Assembly (NCBI GenBank): GCA_958450365.1
Contig: CAUEEP010000925.1
Location: 434,001 to 498,000 of the forward strand
DNA: 64,000 nucleotides
Direction: 5' to 3'
DNA from: Mesorhabditis belari
Taxonomy: Eukaryota > Nematoda > Chromadorea > Rhabditida > Rhabditidae
Part shown: one piece after another, positions 61,096 through 64,000 of the stretch
How the letters are laid out: each line of letters opens with the position of its first letter
Position numbering within the stretch: position 1 is the stretch's first letter
Position numbers and translations under genes: made by a program
The notes under the pieces: model-generated
What the model was told of the DNA's origin: nothing
Database searches by the model: none
Seen by the model: only the letters and a program-made list of their open reading frames with translations

Positions 61096-62421
61096 GCCCT
61101 TATCTGGCTAGTCTTATGATCTTAGTATTTATATTTTATCTTTTCAGAAGCAATTTTTTCATACAGCTAACCATTGTGTCTAGGATAAACACCCAATCCC
61201 TGAAGACTCAGCTCTGAACTGAGCTCTGCGAAACACCAAATCTAGTCACACTTATCATTTGGCAGAGTTTATTTACTTTTAAGTCCTTAAGTTAAGTTTT
61301 TAACTCAAGGACCTTACTAATGAAGACAAATCGAAGAGCCGTGGTTAAATAATCAGAACGTACAAAGAAACAAAATTGAATTTCAAGCTATATTGCTGAA
61401 TAGGAATCGTCGAGCCAAAAAAAAATATTATTTGGCTGCGTTTGAAAAGGGTCGAGGTCTTGAACAAAGAAGGCATTATCTCTCGCTTTGATTCACACGC
61501 CAGATCAAATTGCCTGATTTAAGCTTTAATCTGCCTTTCTTTGAAACTTTCTTTAAAAAAAATATTAGATTGGAAAAGGTGATCGTACACAAAGAAATTG
61601 TAAACGTTTTATTGGCTACGTTCTTTCTATGCATTTAGTGGTTTTAGAGAAGCCAAAATATTGACTTCTTTTCGACTAAAGTCTAACATTTTCTGTTCAA
61701 TTTGTCCTTCTCCCAAATCACCACCGAAACTTAAAGCAAGTAAGACAGCTGCATTTCGAATGCTTTTATGATAAAAATTCAATACCTTGCAACGATGAAC
61801 ATTCAGGTCCACCATTTAGCCACAAGACCCACTGGATCGGTGTCTGGTTTGTTTTGTGACTCGACGTACCTGTAAATTTTTGTCTTGAGGCAAAACCTCG
61901 GTCTTCTAGTCTTCATTTTGTCTAACAGTTTGCATGCAGCTTTTTGTTCACTTAATATAACCCAAAAATATCAGCCAGAAAGGCAGATTAAAGCTTAAAT
62001 CAGGCAATTTGATCTGGCGTGTGAATCAAAGCGAGAGATAATGCCTTCTTTGTTCAAGACCTCGACCCTTTTCAAACGCAGCCAAATAATATTTTTTTTT
62101 GGCTCGACGATTCCTATTCAGCAATATAGCTTGAAATTCAATTTTGTTTCTTTGTACGTTCTGATTATTTAACCACGGCTCTTCGATTTGTCTTCATTAG
62201 TAAGGTCCTTGAGTTAAAAACTTAACTTAAGGACTTAAAAGTAACTAAACTCTGCCAAATGATAAGTGTGACTAGATTTGGTGTTTCGCAGAGCTCAGTT
62301 CAGAGCTGAGTCTTCAGGGATTGGGTGTTTATCCTAGACACAATGGTTAGCTGTATGAAAAAATTGCTTCTGAAAAGATAAAATATAAATACTAAGATCA
62401 TAAGACTAGCCAGATAAGGGC
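61096..62421. mobile_element. Near-perfect palindrome with 445-bp arms (foldback element)
   Basis: Left arm 61096-61540 and right arm 61977-62421 are reverse complements with almost no mismatches (one seen: TTATTTACTTTTAAG against CTTAAAAGTAACTAA). The 436-bp loop has a minus-strand 62-codon ORF (VDLNVHRCKVLNFYHKSIRN) without known similarity. A diverged relative of the arm lies at 24541-24690. The left tip is flush with the end of the inverted duplication. Confidence 0.85.
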
Positions 62422-62424
62422 CTC

Positions 62425-62780
62425 TACAGGGTGGCTAATAAGTAGTGTCGCATGCCTTTTACTTCTCGAGGCTATCTACAAATCTCATGAGCAACCTGCT
62501 AAAATGTTTCTAAGACGAAATCTAAATTTTTGCATGAATTTTTCGGACAATAACTGTGAAAATTTTATTGCAGTTCTGGTGCTTTTCAAAAAAGGCACTC
62601 TGCCCGAGGTCAATTCTAAGCTCCTCATACGAGTGGAATTGTATTTTTTCGTTAACTTTTCAAACTTTACTCCTAAATGTTGTCCTAAATGTTTTTTTAT
62701 GAAATAATTTGGAATTGGGCCCCAAGCGTCGATTATAAAAAACTGCAATGTTCTTGGTGGCACTCAAAGCCATTTTTGGA
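62425..62780. mobile_element. Inverted-repeat element fragment related to 26900-27931
   Basis: TACAGGGTGGCTAATAAGTA (62424) is the missing tip of the 27-kb element, and the body shares CAATAACTGTGAAAATTTTA, TCAATTCTAAGCTCCTCATA and TGTTGTCCTAAATG. No second end was found before the kinase leader. Confidence 0.45.
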
Positions 62781-62829
62781 TTCAGTCGAATTTAAGCAAA
62801 ACAAAACAAAAACTAAAAATAAATTTAAT

Positions 62830-63048
62830 CAACTAAAACGCTTGCGTTTATTGTTATCATATCCCTCTCCTTTTCCCAAAACCCAGAATCAATCAATCTG
62901 GGAATGAGTGGAGAGAAGAAAGAGGTAAGACATCCCTTTCTTGCAAATGTTTTTGCCCCACCTTCTAGCTGCTTTTCGAATTTTCATTTCATCCCCTCTT
63001 TTATATTTTATATTATTAAGCTTTAGGTTGACGCCTTATCTGTGAAAA
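62830..63048 (+). promoter_or_regulatory. Kinase K9 5' leader
   Basis: Conserved upstream block (TATCATATCCCTCTCCTTTT, GAGTGGAGAGAAGAAAGAGG, CACCTTCTAGCTGCTTTTCG, TTTTATATTTTATATTATTA) as before K2 and K5. The AT-rich segment is a plausible core promoter. Confidence 0.35.
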
Positions 63049-64000
63049 ATGACAACATCCAGAGAAACGACCACAACATTTGTTGAACGCCATATTGGGA
63101 ATGGAGCAATGGGGCAAGTGTATGAACTGAGTGGACACAAACCGTTGGTTATTTTTGATCTATTCACTGCTGTGACCAATATTCAGTCTTTTGTAGAGGT
63201 TCTATTGTACCATAAGCTTCTTTGTTTAGCCCAGCTGTGATCAAATATATGTTTTGTGGAAATGCTGTACAATTCAAGATCTTCAAAAATGAATGTGAAG
63301 CTTTGAAGAAGATCTCTCATGCAAATGTTGTCCGATTGTATCGATATACAGAAGAAGGAATAAAAGTGGGAATTGTAATGGAGTATTGTCAGAAGGGATC
63401 ACTCAAGGGAGGTTGGGATTGGACTGGTATTGTTATATCTTAGAGTTCAGTGATTCTTGATCCAACAATGACGTATTCAATGAACACTGCTCTCACCTGG
63501 GCAATCCAATTATTTGATGCCCTGGATCACATGTATCAGAAACATCAATTGGTACATCGAGATATTAAACCAGACAAGTAATATTCAGTGGTATAAGTCT
63601 CGAAGTCCAATTCATTTATAGCATTTTTGTGACCAATGAATACCAGCTGAAGATTGGTGACTTTGGATTGGTGAAAGTAGTCGGAGATGGAACTGTTACG
63701 GGAACATTCGCTGGAACACAACGATATATGAGTCCACCTGAGATGAAAGAGGATGGGGTACAGCGGGATGTTTTTGAACGAATAAAGGATGCTGATGTGT
63801 CGGTTAGTTTAAGATTCTTTTCTATCCAATGATAAGACATGTTCATCCCAGAATTCCCATCGAAATGATGTCTACAGTCTGGGACTTGTTATGTGGGAAA
63901 TCATCGAAAGGAGGTATTCATGTTTAAATAGTCACCTCCTTTGAGATATAACTAAAACTTCGAAACAACATTGTTATTGTTTTAGAGCCATTTTCACAAC
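63049..64000 (+). CDS. Kinase copy K9, runs off the window
   Basis: Exon 1 begins MTTSRETTTTFVERHIGNGA, then MGQVYELSGHKPLV. Exon 2 (about 63240-63411) has VIKYMFCGNAVQFKIFKNE, HANVVRLYRYTEEG and VMEYCQKGSLKG. After an intron of about 42 nt (GTTGGG...TTCAG) exon 3 has DPTMTYSMNTALTWAIQLFD and HRDIKPD. Exon 4 has the completed Asn, FVTNEYQLKIGDFGLVKVV, and QRYMSPPEM. Exon 5 has DVYSLGLVMWEIIERR (to about 63914); exon 6 starts near 63986. Catalytic motifs are intact. The exon 1 donor seen in K2 is altered here (ACTGCTGTGACC), so splicing of exon 1 is uncertain. A FamX gene would be expected just beyond the right edge. Confidence 0.7.

Larger units (their letters stand above)
58792..61096. repeat. 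Right arm of 2.3-kb inverted duplication
   Basis: Reverse complement of 48522-50826. Outer end at the MITE's TA (58792), inner end at CTATGTG (61096), where the palindrome 61096-62421 begins without a gap. Confidence 0.85.

Overview
The window looks like nuclear DNA from an AT-rich invertebrate animal. Genes are interrupted by very short GT-AG introns (about 40-110 nt), there is a non-LTR retrotransposon remnant, and Tc1/mariner-type elements and their miniature derivatives are dense. I see no operons, Shine-Dalgarno sites, rRNA genes or CRISPR. Very short introns and a high mariner load would suit a nematode or another small-genome invertebrate, but nothing here fixes the phylum.

The backbone of the window (6.5-64 kb) is a degenerate cluster of a repeated two-gene module. 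Gene 1 is a small seven-exon protein kinase of about 293 aa whose motifs (HRDIKPDN, KIGDFGLV, RYMSPPE) most resemble the eIF2-alpha kinase (PKR/GCN2/PERK) group. Gene 2, about 0.4-1 kb downstream on the same strand, is an intronless gene for a 486-523 aa protein that I do not recognise; it is called FamX here. The spacer usually holds a foldback (inverted-repeat) element. I count about eleven FamX loci: four open copies at 11779, 19052, 31189 and 39153, and the rest broken or partial. There are nine kinase loci; the one at 9546 can be read as a complete gene, several others are damaged, and the last runs off the right edge. Most FamX genes are followed by a shared 1-2 kb repeat (R1). R1 itself carries two spliced exons of another unrecognised gene, open at 33776-34371 and broken at 46978-47508.

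Region by region: 0-5.2 kb holds isolated host-like exons (293-454 minus, 2482-2683 plus) in otherwise non-coding DNA. 5.2-16.4 kb holds FamX pseudogene, truncated kinase, intact kinase, intact FamX, and a FamX copy split by a Tc1-like element. 16.1 kb has a suspicious poly-G stretch. 16.4-17.7 kb has MITEs and an orphan first exon of a serine carboxypeptidase. 19-32.7 kb has two more modules separated by a DD37D mariner and an 880-bp inverted duplication. 33-39 kb holds R1, a pogo/Tigger-like transposase relic and a foldback element. 39-43 kb is another module. 45.8-61.1 kb holds FamX pseudogenes, including a 2.3-kb inverted duplication whose two arms carry different frameshifts, with LINE and Tc1 relics and an unrecognised minus-strand gene relic between them. 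61.1-62.4 kb is a near-perfect palindrome, and 63 kb starts another kinase.

The persistent pairing of a PKR-like kinase with one unknown protein, repeatedly duplicated and decaying, is the most interesting feature. It would fit a fast-evolving conflict locus (immune, or selfish kinase/partner), but that is inference; neither partner has an assigned function here.
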